Assembly: GCF_024181405.1 (NCBI RefSeq)
Contig: NZ_CP051302.1
Coordinates: 992,001 to 1,056,000, forward strand
Origin: Treponema denticola
Lineage (GTDB): Bacteria; Spirochaetota; Spirochaetia; Treponematales; Treponemataceae
DNA length: 64,000 nucleotides
Direction of reading: 5' to 3'
Shown: positions 42,407 through 51,759 of the stretch, in pieces
Layout of the letters: each line of letters opens with the position of its first letter
How positions within the stretch are numbered: the stretch's first letter is position 1
The notes under the pieces: generated by a model
What the model was told of the DNA's origin: nothing
Databases searched by the model: none
What the model saw: only the letters and a program-made list of their open reading frames with translations
Made by a program: the position numbers and the translations under genes

Positions 42407-43454
42407 GCTTAAAAAAGCCCTCATCCGTAATGATACCTGAACAAAGTTCATAAGGCGTTATATCAAAGGCGGGATAAATCCCTGAGATTGAACCGCTCTT
42501 ATTTTTGTGTTTACAATCATCCGGTAAAATTGCAGTTCTTTTTCCCATAGCGTAAAGTACATCTTCAGGATTTCTATATTCAATTTTTACTTCTTTTGCA
42601 GAAACATAATTTTTATCGGGAAAACCTATTGCATAATAAGGAATACCAAAGTAATTTGCAGCTATAGCAATCTGAAGGGTTCCTATTTTATTAATAATCG
42701 AACCGTCAAGGCTTATAACGTCAGAAGCTGAAACACAAAAGTCAATTTTTTTTTCGCTCATTAAAAGGGCTATCATATTGTCGGTAATGACGGTCGTGTC
42801 AAAGCCCATGTCATAGGCCAAGGAAGCGGTCAATCGGGCTCCTTGAAAATATGGACGGGTTTCGGCACAAAAAACCTTTATATTTTTATCGGTTTCTTTA
42901 AACCTGCGTAAATATCCGCCGACTGTAGTCTCTCCAAAACATTGGGTTAAAATTGAAGATCCGTCAGGAACCAAATCGGCAAAAAAAGAACCGGCTGCCG
43001 TATTTTTTTTATACCTGACATTGTTTTGTTCTACAGCATTCTGCTTTAGAGCGGTAATAATTTCATTTGAAAATGCTCCGTTTTTTATTAGATTTTCAAA
43101 GAGGCTCAAGGATTCGGCTGTAATAAGCTGCATTGCCTTGCTTGTGGTAGGACGGGCATGGGATAGAGCATAGGCTGCCTCTTTCATAAACTCAAGGTAT
43201 GCCGTTTTTGAAAGATTTTTTCCTTGATAAGCAGCAAGGGCCATCCCCATAGCAGCCGCTGCAAAAGGCCCTCCGCTTTGGGTTACCATGTCGGCAATGG
43301 CCTTTGCTACTTCTTCATATGTTTTACATATACAAAATTCTTTTTTTTCGGGATAAATACGCCTGTCTAAAATACGCACCTCTCCGCATTCTTCATCAAA
43401 CCAAGCAACATTTTCATATTGCAAAATAAACCCTAAGTTATAATCTTCTCTCAT
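42396..43454 (-). CDS. MtnA / eIF2B-alpha family isomerase
   Basis: 352 residues. Matches the methylthioribose-1-phosphate isomerase fold: VRILDRRIYP, TQSGGPFAAAAMGMALAA, the catalytic Cys in TQCFGETTVGG, ETRPYFQGARLTA and the catalytic Asp in SASDVISLDGSIINKIGT. It would act in methionine salvage or on a related sugar phosphate. The active-site surroundings differ from textbook MtnA (QCFGE in place of HCNAG), and no other salvage gene (mtnN, mtnK, mtnB) is next to it, so the true substrate is uncertain. Confidence 0.8.
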   Translation of the reverse strand: MREDYNLGFILQYENVAWFDEECGEVRILDRRIYPEKKEFCICKTYEEVAKAIADMVTQSGGPFAAAAMGMALAAYQGKNLSKTAYLEFMKEAAYALSHARPTTSKAMQLITAESLSLFENLIKNGAFSNEIITALKQNAVEQNNVRYKKNTAAGSFFADLVPDGSSILTQCFGETTVGGYLRRFKETDKNIKVFCAETRPYFQGARLTASLAYDMGFDTTVITDNMIALLMSEKKIDFCVSASDVISLDGSIINKIGTLQIAIAANYFGIPYYAIGFPDKNYVSAKEVKIEYRNPEDVLYAMGKRTAILPDDCKHKNKSGSISGIYPAFDITPYELCSGIITDEGFFKPRV

Positions 43455-43576
43455 TTTTAAGTATTTTACCGATTTTTCCTGTTTTATTTATAAATTCTAC
43501 ACTAATTTACTTAATAATATAAGCATTTTTTATAACTTTGTCAGTATAAAATAAAGAAAAAAAATTAAAAGAAGAC

Positions 43577-43605
43577 TTGCGTTTTTTAAAAAGATATCTT
43601 ATAAT
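43577..43605 (+). promoter_or_regulatory. Promoter of the permease-cystalysin genes
   Basis: -35 TTGCGT (43577-43582), 17 bp, -10 TATAAT (43600-43605). About 70 bases of leader precede the permease ATG. Confidence 0.75.
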
Positions 43606-43674
43606 ATACTTAATAGTTAATAGCGTAAATAATAAATAGCCTTAACTATAATATCAATGAAAGGAGTGCAATTT

Positions 43675-45051
43675 ATGGAAGCAAAAAAAGAAAAGAGAAA
43701 TTTAAATTTATTTAACATTTTCTCTCTTGGTTTCGGCGGAGCCGTAGGTTCCGGGATTTTTGTGTTAACAGGCTTAGGAATTGCCGCTACAGGTAAATCC
43801 ATTGTCGTTTCAATTATGGCTGGTTGTATTTTTATGCTTTTAGCATATTTTTACAATGTCCTTTTATCATCAATGTTTATGTTTGAAGGAGGTGATTATA
43901 GTCAAAAAGCCCTAGTGTTTAATCCTTTTTTTACAGGTATAAATGGATACATAACATTTATTAATGGATTTTCTGTTGCTATGTATAGCCTTGCAATGGT
44001 AAATTATGCAGGAATAGTTTTTCCTCAAATTCTACCTTACACAAAATTAATTGCGATAATAATTATTACCTTGTTTTTTGCAGCAACTATAAGAGGTTCA
44101 AAATTTGTTTCTACAATCAATAATATAATGACCTTAGTATTAATCCTAGCAATTATTTTTTATATTGTATTTGGAGTTCCTAAGGTAAAACCGGGCTATT
44201 TCACAGATCCAAATTTTTTTACAGGCGGTTTTAAAGGTATCATTGCCGGTATTGCAATAATGGGATGGGCATGTCAAGGAACCACAATGGGTCCGGTTTC
44301 TGTATCGGCAGTAACTATTAAGCCTAAAAAAAATATACCCTATGGCATATTCTTAGTAACAATAGCAATAGCCATTGTTTATGGCTTAATGGGCTATGTA
44401 TCGGCAGGAGTGCTTCCCATAAGCGAGGTTGCAGGTCAAAATCTTTCACTTGTAGCCTCCGAGATTTTCCCAAGATCAATTTTTATTCTCTTTATAATGG
44501 GAGGGGCTGTTTTTGCCATAGCAACATCTATGATTACCGGCATAATAATGGTTCGATATCCAATACTAAAAGTAGCACAAGCAGGTTGGCTCCCAAAATT
44601 TTTTACACAAACAACTCAGACCGGTTATCCATGGGCTGTTTACGGTATTTATTACATATTGTCAATTTTACCGGTTTTACTTGGTTTAAAATTAGATGCT
44701 ATTGTTTCGCTGGTAATGATACCTGCAATGCTTACAAATCTATATACAAATATAAAATGTATTAAGGTGATACGGGATTATCCGGAGCAATGGAAAAAAT
44801 CGGTATTGCATATGCCCAGAATACTTATGGACATCATATGTATTCTTTCGGCACTTTGTGCAGCTATAGTATGCTATAACCTATTTATGATGCTTTCAAC
44901 AAAAGAAAAACTTTTGATGATAGGGATTATGGTTATCATATCGATTTTATCAATTTACAATTTAAAATCAAAACATGTAAAAATTGAAGAATTGGAAGCA
45001 AATAAAAGGCAAATTATCGAAGATGCCTTACTTGCTGAAACTGAAGAATAG
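43675..45051 (+). CDS. APC-family amino acid permease
   Basis: Start at ATG 43675, 8 nt after AAAGGAG; about 458 residues. Around 12 transmembrane segments. The first has the APC motif FSLGFGGAVGSGIFVLTG, with the unwound GSGIF that binds the amino-acid carboxylate. It lies 8 bp upstream of the cystalysin gene in the same transcript, so it may bring in cysteine, cystathionine or a related sulfur amino acid, or export a product. The substrate cannot be read from sequence. Confidence 0.9.
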   Translation: MEAKKEKRNLNLFNIFSLGFGGAVGSGIFVLTGLGIAATGKSIVVSIMAGCIFMLLAYFYNVLLSSMFMFEGGDYSQKALVFNPFFTGINGYITFINGFSVAMYSLAMVNYAGIVFPQILPYTKLIAIIIITLFFAATIRGSKFVSTINNIMTLVLILAIIFYIVFGVPKVKPGYFTDPNFFTGGFKGIIAGIAIMGWACQGTTMGPVSVSAVTIKPKKNIPYGIFLVTIAIAIVYGLMGYVSAGVLPISEVAGQNLSLVASEIFPRSIFILFIMGGAVFAIATSMITGIIMVRYPILKVAQAGWLPKFFTQTTQTGYPWAVYGIYYILSILPVLLGLKLDAIVSLVMIPAMLTNLYTNIKCIKVIRDYPEQWKKSVLHMPRILMDIICILSALCAAIVCYNLFMMLSTKEKLLMIGIMVIISILSIYNLKSKHVKIEELEANKRQIIEDALLAETEE

Positions 45052-45059
45052 GAGAAAAA

Positions 45060-46253
45060 ATGATTTACGATTTTACAACAAAAATTTCAAGAAAAAACTT
45101 AGGTTCGCTTAAGTGGGACTTAATGTATTCACAAAATCCTGAGGTTGGAAATGAGGTGGTTCCTCTTTCGGTAGCAGACATGGAATTTAAAAATCCGCCG
45201 GAACTTATTGAAGGTTTAAAAAAATATCTTGACGAAACAGTGTTAGGATATACAGGACCTACTGAAGAGTATAAAAAAACCGTAAAAAAATGGATGAAGG
45301 ATAGACATCAATGGGATATTGAAACTGACTGGATAATAAATACTGCCGGAGTCGTTCCTGCAGTGTTCAATGCCGTTAGGGAATTTACAAAACCTGGAGA
45401 AGGAGTCATTATCATCACCCCCGTTTATTATCCTTTCTTTATGGCTATAAAAAATCAAGAGCGTAAAATCATAGAATGTGAATTATTGGAAAAAGACGGA
45501 TATTATACAATCGATTTTGAAAAACTAGAAAAATTATCCAAGGATAAAAACAATAAGGCTTTGCTCTTTTGCTCGCCGCACAATCCTGTAGGCAGGGTTT
45601 GGAAAAAAGATGAACTTCAAAAAATAAAGGATATAGTTTTAAAATCCGATCTTATGCTATGGTCAGATGAAATTCACTTTGACTTAATTATGCCCGGTTA
45701 TGAGCACACAGTGTTCCAATCTATTGATGAGCAACTTGCCGATAAAACGATTACTTTTACTGCTCCGTCTAAAACATTTAATATTGCAGGAATGGGCATG
45801 AGCAATATAATAATTAAAAATCCGGATATCAGGGAAAGGTTTACAAAGTCTCGGGATATTACAAGCGGAATGCCATTTACTACACTCGGATATAAGGCTT
45901 GCGAAATTTGCTATAAAGAATGCGGAAAATGGCTGGATGACTGCATAAAGGTAATAGACAAAAATCAAAGAATTGTAAAAGATTTTTTTGAAGTAAATCA
46001 CCCCGAAATAAAAGCTCCTCTTATTGAAGGTACCTATTTACAATGGATAGATTTTAGAGCTTTGAAAATGGATCATAAGGCTATGGAAGAATTTATGATT
46101 CACAAAGCTCAAATATTTTTTGATGAAGGCTATATTTTTGGAGACGGAGGTATAGGATTTGAAAGAATCAACTTGGCAGCTCCATCATCTGTTATTCAAG
46201 AAAGTTTAGAAAGACTAAATAAGGCCTTAAAAGACCTTAAAAAACGGCATTAA
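45060..46253 (+). CDS. hly: Cystalysin (C-S lyase, MalY/PatB family)
   Basis: 397 residues, near-identical, as I recall it, to T. denticola cystalysin. This PLP enzyme degrades L-cysteine to pyruvate, ammonia and H2S and has haemolytic activity. The PLP lysine is K238 in APSKTFN; SPHNPVGRVW and SDEIHFDL hold the other cofactor ligands. A few residues and the C-terminus (LKKRH) differ from my memory of the reference, so a strain or sister species is possible. The ribosome site is AGGAG 6 nt upstream. It is a key virulence-linked enzyme for this oral organism. Confidence 0.95.
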   Translation: MIYDFTTKISRKNLGSLKWDLMYSQNPEVGNEVVPLSVADMEFKNPPELIEGLKKYLDETVLGYTGPTEEYKKTVKKWMKDRHQWDIETDWIINTAGVVPAVFNAVREFTKPGEGVIIITPVYYPFFMAIKNQERKIIECELLEKDGYYTIDFEKLEKLSKDKNNKALLFCSPHNPVGRVWKKDELQKIKDIVLKSDLMLWSDEIHFDLIMPGYEHTVFQSIDEQLADKTITFTAPSKTFNIAGMGMSNIIIKNPDIRERFTKSRDITSGMPFTTLGYKACEICYKECGKWLDDCIKVIDKNQRIVKDFFEVNHPEIKAPLIEGTYLQWIDFRALKMDHKAMEEFMIHKAQIFFDEGYIFGDGGIGFERINLAAPSSVIQESLERLNKALKDLKKRH

Positions 46254-46279
46254 AAATAAAATTTACTGCCGGTAAAATT

Positions 46280-46320
46280 CCTCCTCATATTTTATATATA
46301 AAATGTGGGGAGGTCTTTTA
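46280..46320. terminator. Bidirectional terminator between cystalysin and MarR genes
   Basis: CCTCCTCATATTTTA pairs with TAAAATGTGGGGAGG (46280-46313, with G-U pairs), followed by TCTTTTA on the plus strand. It separates convergent genes. Confidence 0.75.
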
Positions 46321-46866
46321 TAAAGGCTTATTTTTGCTGTTATTCTTTTCAAGAATATCGGTATAAGTTTTTAAAATTTTATCAAAAGCTACCATTTCAT
46401 CAACGGTAAAAGCTTCGAGAAGTTTTTTTCTTGTCTTGATATTATCTCTATTGTCATAAGCTTTATGCTTTAAAACCGTTTCTTTTGCTTTTTCCGTAGT
46501 ATGTAAAAAAAAGACTTTACCGTCAGCTTCGTTCACTTTCTTATAAACCAAGCCCCATTTTATAAGCCTATGTACAATTTGAGAAATTGCGCTTGATGTT
46601 CTATTCCATTTTTTTGCTAGGGCTGAAACCGTTATATTTTCATTATCATAAATATCGGTCAAAATATGCATTTCAATCATTGTATATTTCTTACCCGTAC
46701 CATAATCCCTTCTTACAGTATAATAATAAGAAAATGACAACACAAAATCATACATTCTATCAACAATATTGCTTATATTTTTATACCGTTTTTCGATCAA
46801 ATCTATAGGCTCATTGTCTTCTACCCATGCATTAATTATTTCTTTTTTATAAATATCATTCAACAT
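46318..46866 (-). CDS. MarR-family transcriptional regulator
   Basis: 182 residues, winged-helix of the MarR type: KYTMIEMHILTDIYDNENITVSALAKKW before the recognition helix SSAISQIVHRLIKWGLVYKK and the wing NEADGKVFFLHTTEKAKE. It has a long N-terminal helix (1-60) for dimerisation. It is convergent with cystalysin; its own upstream region holds two tandem promoters facing the tRNA genes. It may control the permease-cystalysin genes, which is inference from position only. Confidence 0.88.
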   Translation of the reverse strand: MLNDIYKKEIINAWVEDNEPIDLIEKRYKNISNIVDRMYDFVLSFSYYYTVRRDYGTGKKYTMIEMHILTDIYDNENITVSALAKKWNRTSSAISQIVHRLIKWGLVYKKVNEADGKVFFLHTTEKAKETVLKHKAYDNRDNIKTRKKLLEAFTVDEMVAFDKILKTYTDILEKNNSKNKPL

Positions 46867-46969
46867 TTAAAACTCCCGAACAATCTGGTTAAAATTTAGT
46901 AATACACCTTTACAAGATAGACATTTTAAAAAAAATTGTCAATTATTTAGACATTTTTATCTCAAACTA

Positions 46970-46998
46970 TTGACAAAAATATAAAAAAAGCATATACT
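46970..46998 (+). promoter_or_regulatory. Upstream promoter P1 of the tRNA region
   Basis: -35 TTGACA (46970-46975), 17 bp, -10 TATACT (46993-46998). Transcription would start close to the GTGAGCAAG/CTTGCTCAT hairpin (47006-47035). Confidence 0.75.
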
Positions 46999-47048
46999 CC
47001 TCCACGTGAGCAAGATTTTTTGATGACTTGCTCATAAAATTGCAATAC

Positions 47049-47077
47049 TTGACATTTTTTGGGTTTATGTATATTAT
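47049..47077 (+). promoter_or_regulatory. Promoter P2 of the tRNA-Leu/tRNA-Gly genes
   Basis: -35 TTGACA (47049-47054), 17 bp, -10 TATTAT (47072-47077), about 18 bases before tRNA-Leu. Confidence 0.8.
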
Positions 47078-47095
47078 ACACACGCTCACTGTTAA

Positions 47096-47175
47096 GCGAG
47101 AGTGGTGGAATTGGCAGACACGCTAGACTTAGGATCTAGTGCTTCGGCGTGAGGGTTCAAGTCCCTCCTCTCGCA
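47096..47175 (+). tRNA. tRNA-Leu (TAG)
   Basis: Acceptor GCGAGAG/CTCTCGC with discriminator A; class II with a long variable arm (TGCTTCGGCGTG). The anticodon loop CTTAGGA gives TAG (reads CUA). CCA is not encoded. The T arm is GAGGG-TTCAAGT-CCCTC. Confidence 0.97.
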
Positions 47176-47207
47176 CAATTCCACAAAACAAAAAGTGGAG
47201 TAGAATT

Positions 47208-47279
47208 GCGGGAATAGCTCAGTGGTAGAGCGCCACCTTGCCAAGGTGGATGTCGCGAGTTCAATCCTCGTTTCCCGCT
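47208..47279 (+). tRNA. tRNA-Gly (GCC)
   Basis: Acceptor GCGGGAA/TTCCCGC with discriminator T, D arm GCTC/GAGC, anticodon stem CCACC/GGTGG with loop TTGCCAA (anticodon GCC), and T arm CGAGT-TCAATCC-type. CCA is not encoded. It lies 32 bp after tRNA-Leu, in the same transcript. Confidence 0.97.
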
Positions 47280-47284
47280 TCTAA

Positions 47285-47314
47285 AGCGATTCGGTGAACG
47301 GATCGCTTTTTTTT
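47285..47314 (+). terminator. Terminator of the tRNA operon
   Basis: The stem AGCGAT(T)CG/CG(G)ATCGCT is followed by eight T. The trigger factor ribosome site lies 36 bases further on. Confidence 0.85.
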
Positions 47315-47365
47315 ATACCCTTTTATATAAAGGGCTGTCTTAAAATCAACTCTAAGGAAGGAAAA

Positions 47366-48721
47366 ATGGACTACGAAAAGAATGTAACTCTTAAAGAAAA
47401 ATCACATGCGGAACTTTCAGTAAAAATAAAAAAGGCTGATGTTCAAGAAAGCTATAAAAAATTGCTCAACAAATATTCAAAAGAGCTTCAAATACCGGGA
47501 TTTAGAAAAGGAAAGGTTCCCGTATCCGTACTTGAAACAAAATACGGCGATGCTATCAAGGGAGACCTTGCAGGAGACCTAATTGAAGATTCCTTAAAAG
47601 AAATCTTTGAATCTCTTGATGAATATGAAAGACCTCTCCCCTACTCTTATCCCGAACTAAACGAAAAACCCGAATTAAAAGTTGATGAAGACTTTTCTTT
47701 TACGGTCCACTATGATGTCTTCCCCAAGGTAGAAATTAAAAAAACCGAAGGCTTTACTATCGAAGTGCCGGAAGCAAGCGTCTCCGATGACGACATAAAA
47801 AAAGAACTTGAAAGACTTCAAGAAAGGAATGCCCTCGTTACAGCCTGCAAAGAAGGAACTTCAGCCGCAAAAGATCACATTGCAACAATCGATTATTGCG
47901 AACTTGACGATGAAGGAAAAACTATTTCAGGCACTGAAAGACAAGACTTTGTATTTACAATAGGTTCAGGTCTAAATATCTATAAGATTGATGATGATAT
48001 AATCGGCATGAAAAAAGGTGAATCTAAAGAAATAACCAAGACCTTCCCCGAGGACGATTCAAACAAGGACCTTGCCGGAAAAACAAAGAAAATAAAGGTA
48101 ACTCTTACAGCCCTTAAATACAAAGATTTACCGGCACTTGATGATGACTTTGCTCAAGACATAAACGAAAAGTATAAGAGCTTGGATGAACTGAAGGCCG
48201 ATATCAAGAAGAAGTTTGAAATAAGTGTAGAAGAAAAAATCAAATCTTTACAAAAAAATGCTTTAACCGAACAAATGGTTAAGGAGCATACAATAGATCT
48301 TCCCGAATCCATGGTAAGAGCAGAACTTGAATCCAGATGGATGATGATGGCTAATCAATTTAGAACTACACCTGAAGAACTTGAAAAAATGTTCGGTAAA
48401 GGCCCGCAATCAAAAGCAAGTCTTTTAGAAGGCTGGAGAGAAGATTCCGAGAAGACATTAAAAGAAAGAGTTTTAATTGAAACCCTTCTTAAGGAAAAAA
48501 ATATTGAAGTAAGCGATGACGAGATTGAAGCCGAATATATCCGCTTATCCGAAAGAATGGATATCGCTCTTGATGAGCTGAAAAAATATTATTCCAACCC
48601 TCGCGAAAAAGAATATTTAAGCGAAGGCTTAAAAGAAGAAAAACTTTTTAAAGCTCTTTATGAAAAATCGACAATCAAAAAAGGCAAAAAGCTTACCTTT
48701 GAAGAACTTTTAAAAGATTAA
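47366..48721 (+). CDS. tig: Trigger factor
   Basis: 451 residues from ATG 47366 (after AAGGAAGG); the longer frame would begin inside the tRNA terminator. Ribosome-bound folding chaperone: N-terminal ribosome-binding domain with GFRKGKVP (the signature loop), a FKBP-type prolyl isomerase domain (about 150-245) and a long C-terminal helical cradle. First gene of tig-clpP-clpX, the usual bacterial order. Confidence 0.97.
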   Translation: MDYEKNVTLKEKSHAELSVKIKKADVQESYKKLLNKYSKELQIPGFRKGKVPVSVLETKYGDAIKGDLAGDLIEDSLKEIFESLDEYERPLPYSYPELNEKPELKVDEDFSFTVHYDVFPKVEIKKTEGFTIEVPEASVSDDDIKKELERLQERNALVTACKEGTSAAKDHIATIDYCELDDEGKTISGTERQDFVFTIGSGLNIYKIDDDIIGMKKGESKEITKTFPEDDSNKDLAGKTKKIKVTLTALKYKDLPALDDDFAQDINEKYKSLDELKADIKKKFEISVEEKIKSLQKNALTEQMVKEHTIDLPESMVRAELESRWMMMANQFRTTPEELEKMFGKGPQSKASLLEGWREDSEKTLKERVLIETLLKEKNIEVSDDEIEAEYIRLSERMDIALDELKKYYSNPREKEYLSEGLKEEKLFKALYEKSTIKKGKKLTFEELLKD

Positions 48722-48745
48722 ATTTTGCTGTTTTAAGGAAAAAAA

Positions 48746-49339
48746 ATGAGTACACTTGTACCTTATGTAATTGAACAAACCGGAAACGGAGAACGCAGCT
48801 ATGATATTTTCTCGCGTCTTTTAAAGGATAGGATTATCTTTGTAGACGGAGAAATAAACGATATGTCTGCCGATTTGATTGTAGCCCAGCTTTTATTTTT
48901 AGAAGCTCAAAATCCCGACAAGGATATCAGCCTTTATATAAACAGTCCCGGAGGTTCTGTAACGGCAGGCCTTGCAATTTATGATACTATGCAGCACATT
49001 CGTCCCGATGTACAAACAATTTGTTTGGGCCAATGTGCAAGTATGGGAGCAGTCCTTTTGGCCGGAGGAGCAAAAAATAAACGTTATGCCCTCCCCTCAT
49101 CCCGTGTTATGATTCACCAACCATGGGGCGGAGTTCAAGGACAGGCCGTAGATATCAATATCCAAGCCAAAGAAATTGTAAGATTAAAAAAACTTACCAT
49201 CAAATACTTTGCAGAAAATACCGGCAAAACGGAAAAACAGGTTGCAGCCGATATGGAAAGAGATTTTTTTATGTCGGCCGAAGAAGCCTTGGCCTACGGT
49301 ATTATCGATACCGTTATGAATAGGAGAAAAGATGGCTAG
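48746..49339 (+). CDS. clpP: ATP-dependent Clp protease proteolytic subunit
   Basis: 197 residues. Catalytic triad S99 (GQCASMGAV), H124 (MIHQPWGG) and D173 ([11 protein letters not shown]). The N-terminus [21 protein letters not shown] is standard for the processed form. It makes the tetradecameric barrel fed by ClpX. Its end overlaps the clpX start by 8 bp. Confidence 0.98.
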   Translation: MSTLVPYVIEQTGNGERSYDIFSRLLKDRIIFVDGEINDMSADLIVAQLLFLEAQNPDKDISLYINSPGGSVTAGLAIYDTMQHIRPDVQTICLGQCASMGAVLLAGGAKNKRYALPSSRVMIHQPWGGVQGQAVDINIQAKEIVRLKKLTIKYFAENTGKTEKQVAADMERDFFMSAEEALAYGIIDTVMNRRKDG

Positions 49340-50579
49340 AAATAGAATGGGCGGGGCTTTAATATGCTCTTTTTGTAATAAACCTGAAAGTGCTGAACGC
49401 TTTGTAGTTCCGGGTCCCGGAGGTATCGCCATCTGCGATAGATGTGTAGATCTTTGCGGAAGCTATATAAAATCATATAAGACTGTCAAACCTGTTGACC
49501 GTTCAGGCCCCATTCCAACCCCTCAAGAACTAAAAGAGTATCTTGACGAATATGTAATAGGTCAAGAACAGGCAAAGAGGGTTCTATCTGTAGCCGTTTA
49601 TAACCATTATAAGCGGATAATGAATCCTCCTTTAGAGAATGACGTAGTCATAGAAAAGTCAAATGTCCTTTTGCTGGGTCCTACAGGGTCAGGTAAAACT
49701 CTTTTAGCAAAAACCCTTGCACAAAAAATGCAGGTTCCCTTTGCCATCGCCGATGCAACAACCTTGACCGAAGCAGGCTACGTAGGCGAAGACGTAGAAA
49801 ATATCCTTCTTAAGCTTATCCAAAATGCAAACGGAGATATAAAAGAAGCCGAAATGGGTATCATCTTTATCGATGAAATAGATAAGATTTCCAGAAAGAG
49901 CGAAAATGTTTCCATTACCCGAGATGTATCGGGCGAAGGCGTTCAACAAGCTCTTTTAAAAATAATAGAAGGAACCTCAGCCTCAGTTCCCCCGCAGGGC
50001 GGAAGAAAGCATCCGAATCAGGACATGCTTAAAATAGATACAACAAATATCCTATTTATCTGCGGAGGGGCCTTTGTGGGTTTGGATAAGATAGTGGAAG
50101 CCCGTATCTCTACAAAGCCTATAGGCTTCGGTGCCGAGGTAAAAAAGCTGAGCGAAAAAAATCTTACCGAGTTGTATGATCAGGTTTCACCCGATGATTT
50201 GGTAAAATTCGGGCTTATCCCTGAGCTGATAGGAAGAATCCCGATAAAGGTAGCCTTAAATGAGCTTACAAAGGAAGACTTAACACGTATATTGGTTGAA
50301 CCCAAAAATGCCATCATAAAGCAGTTTCAGGCAACCTTTAAACTTGATAATGTCGATCTTCACTTTGACAAAGATGCTATTACAGCCATTGCTCAGCAGG
50401 CTATAGACCAAAATACGGGAGCAAGGGGTTTACGTTCCATTGTCGAAAAGCTAATGCTGGATGCAATGTTTGAAGCCCCTTCCATAAAGGGTAGAAAAGA
50501 GCTGATAATAAATAAAAAAATGATAGTAAACTCTTCGTCAAAACCGAAGATAAAACTTCTCGACGAAAAAACCGCTTAA
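49332..50579 (+). CDS. clpX: Clp protease ATPase subunit ClpX
   Basis: 415 residues. N-terminal zinc finger with CSFCNK and CDRCVDLC (four Cys), AAA+ domain with Walker A GPTGSGKT, pore loop GYVGEDVE, Walker [11 protein letters not shown], sensor 2 [10 protein letters not shown]. The IGF loop region that docks ClpP is present as IGFGAEV. Unfolds substrates for ClpP. It is the last gene of the operon, followed by a terminator. Confidence 0.98.
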   Translation: MARNRMGGALICSFCNKPESAERFVVPGPGGIAICDRCVDLCGSYIKSYKTVKPVDRSGPIPTPQELKEYLDEYVIGQEQAKRVLSVAVYNHYKRIMNPPLENDVVIEKSNVLLLGPTGSGKTLLAKTLAQKMQVPFAIADATTLTEAGYVGEDVENILLKLIQNANGDIKEAEMGIIFIDEIDKISRKSENVSITRDVSGEGVQQALLKIIEGTSASVPPQGGRKHPNQDMLKIDTTNILFICGGAFVGLDKIVEARISTKPIGFGAEVKKLSEKNLTELYDQVSPDDLVKFGLIPELIGRIPIKVALNELTKEDLTRILVEPKNAIIKQFQATFKLDNVDLHFDKDAITAIAQQAIDQNTGARGLRSIVEKLMLDAMFEAPSIKGRKELIINKKMIVNSSSKPKIKLLDEKTA

Positions 50580-50601
50580 AACTTATCAAAATATTAATGA
50601 G

Positions 50602-50637
50602 ACTGTCCCAAGGAAAACCTTGCGGCAGTCTTTTTTT
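50602..50637 (+). terminator. Terminator of tig-clpP-clpX
   Basis: The stem GACTGtCcCAAGG/CCTTGcGGCAGTC with loop AAAA is followed by seven T. Confidence 0.85.
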
Positions 50638-50995
50638 ATACGTTTCCCTTTGCAACTACTACGAGAAAAGAAAAAAGAACAGCCAATATTATCGATAAAA
50701 ACAATAAAAATATATCTGTAATGAATTTTATAATATTAATCTCTTTATAACATATCATAAAAAAAATTCTAACGGCAATTGCTGCAAAAGTAAAAATTAT
50801 AAGTAAGACACAAAGACTCATCAATACATTTAAGATTATAAACAGGCTGGAATCTAAAAAATCTTGGGAACTGCTTAAAATATAAAAAATAATAAAAGCA
50901 AAGATAGAAGCACTCAAAAATCTTATTGAGCGGTCTAAAAAGCGAATAGTAAAACGTTTATATCTGGGCTGGGGTTGTATATCTTTACTATCCAT
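50636..50995 (-). CDS. Small membrane protein, unknown
   Basis: 119 residues with three to four hydrophobic segments (about 26-43, 50-80, 88-116) after a basic start RYKRFTIRFLDRSIRF. No family recognised. It lies downstream of rplI on the same strand behind a hairpin, and its 3' end touches the clpX terminator. The reading frame has normal treponemal codon use and an AAGGA-like site, so it is probably real. Confidence 0.6.
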   Translation of the reverse strand: MDSKDIQPQPRYKRFTIRFLDRSIRFLSASIFAFIIFYILSSSQDFLDSSLFIILNVLMSLCVLLIIFTFAAIAVRIFFMICYKEINIIKFITDIFLLFLSIILAVLFSFLVVVAKGNV

Positions 50996-51010
50996 AAGGA
51001 TTAAAATTTA

Positions 51011-51037
51011 AATATGCGGATAAAATATCCGCATATT
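51011..51037 (-). terminator. Hairpin after rplI
   Basis: AATATGCGGAT/ATCCGCATATT, perfect 11-bp stem, followed on the minus strand by TTTAAATTTT. Likely terminator of rpsF-ssb-rpsR-rplI. Confidence 0.75.
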
Positions 51038-51046
51038 TATAAAGTC

Positions 51047-51631
51047 TTAGTTTTCAGATTCCGAATTCTGAACTTCTTCAGTAACTGAATTTTCTTCTGC
51101 TAAAACTTGTTCATCAGAAGCTTCTTCGTCCCTGCGAGGTTTTCGTCCTTTTTTCTCGGAAGGTTTAACAGTCTTTTCTTCAGCAATCTGAGCCTCAACG
51201 GTAAAAGAAATCTCTGCAGAGGTATTTTCATAAAGCTTTACAAGGGCCTTATGTACGCCTGTGCTCTTAACTGTTTGGCCTGGGATTTCGATACGTTTTC
51301 TTTCAATATCGAAATTAAGTTTTTGCAGTTCATCAAAAAGAGTTTGAGTTGTAACGGCACCGTAAAGCTTTCCGTTAGGTCCTGCAGGCATAAGAATCTT
51401 AATTGAAAGAGCCTCAAGTCTTTCTTTAAGACCTGCAGCATCTTGGCGTTTTGCAGCCTTTTTAGCTTCAATTTCTTCTTTGCGTGATTCAAAATGAGCC
51501 AGAGTAAACTCATTACAAGGAACAGCTAAGTTTCTGGGGAAGAGGTAGTTTCGGGCATATCCCTTGGCTACATTCTTAATATCTCCTTCTTCTCCAAGAT
51601 ACTTAACATCTTCATTTAAAATAACCTTCAT
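51047..51631 (-). CDS. rplI: Ribosomal protein bL9
   Basis: 194 residues from ATG 51631 (MKVILNEDVKYLGEEGDI, the canonical start); the frame opens earlier but inside a non-coding spacer. N-terminal domain with KGYARNYLFPRNLA, connecting helix, and C-terminal domain. About 45 residues longer than E. coli L9, with a tail that is first basic (KKGRKPRRD) and then acidic and Glu/Ser-rich. A structured 131-bp spacer separates it from rpsR. Confidence 0.96.
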   Translation of the reverse strand: MKVILNEDVKYLGEEGDIKNVAKGYARNYLFPRNLAVPCNEFTLAHFESRKEEIEAKKAAKRQDAAGLKERLEALSIKILMPAGPNGKLYGAVTTQTLFDELQKLNFDIERKRIEIPGQTVKSTGVHKALVKLYENTSAEISFTVEAQIAEEKTVKPSEKKGRKPRRDEEASDEQVLAEENSVTEEVQNSESEN

Positions 51632-51700
51632 ATACAAGCTCCTAAAAAAAATATCCGCCCAATTCCGGGAGTCGGAAAGGGCTTTTTGACATAGTCTAAT

Positions 51701-51759
51701 TTTTAATGTAAGCAAAACCCCTAACGCTATGAAGCCTTAGGCAGATGCTTACATTAAAA
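51701..51759 (-). promoter_or_regulatory. Long structured RNA element between rpsR and rplI
   Basis: A perfect 14-bp inverted repeat, TTTTAATGTAAGCA (51701-51714) and TGCTTACATTAAAA (51746-51759), closes a 31-nt loop that itself contains CCTAA/TTAGG. No T-tract follows on the minus strand, so it does not look like a terminator. Confidence 0.65.

Noticed and set aside
43440..43470. Leaderless promoter for the MtnA-like gene
   Set aside because: A TAAAAT lies 8 nt before the ATG, but no acceptable -35 is found 16-18 bp upstream.
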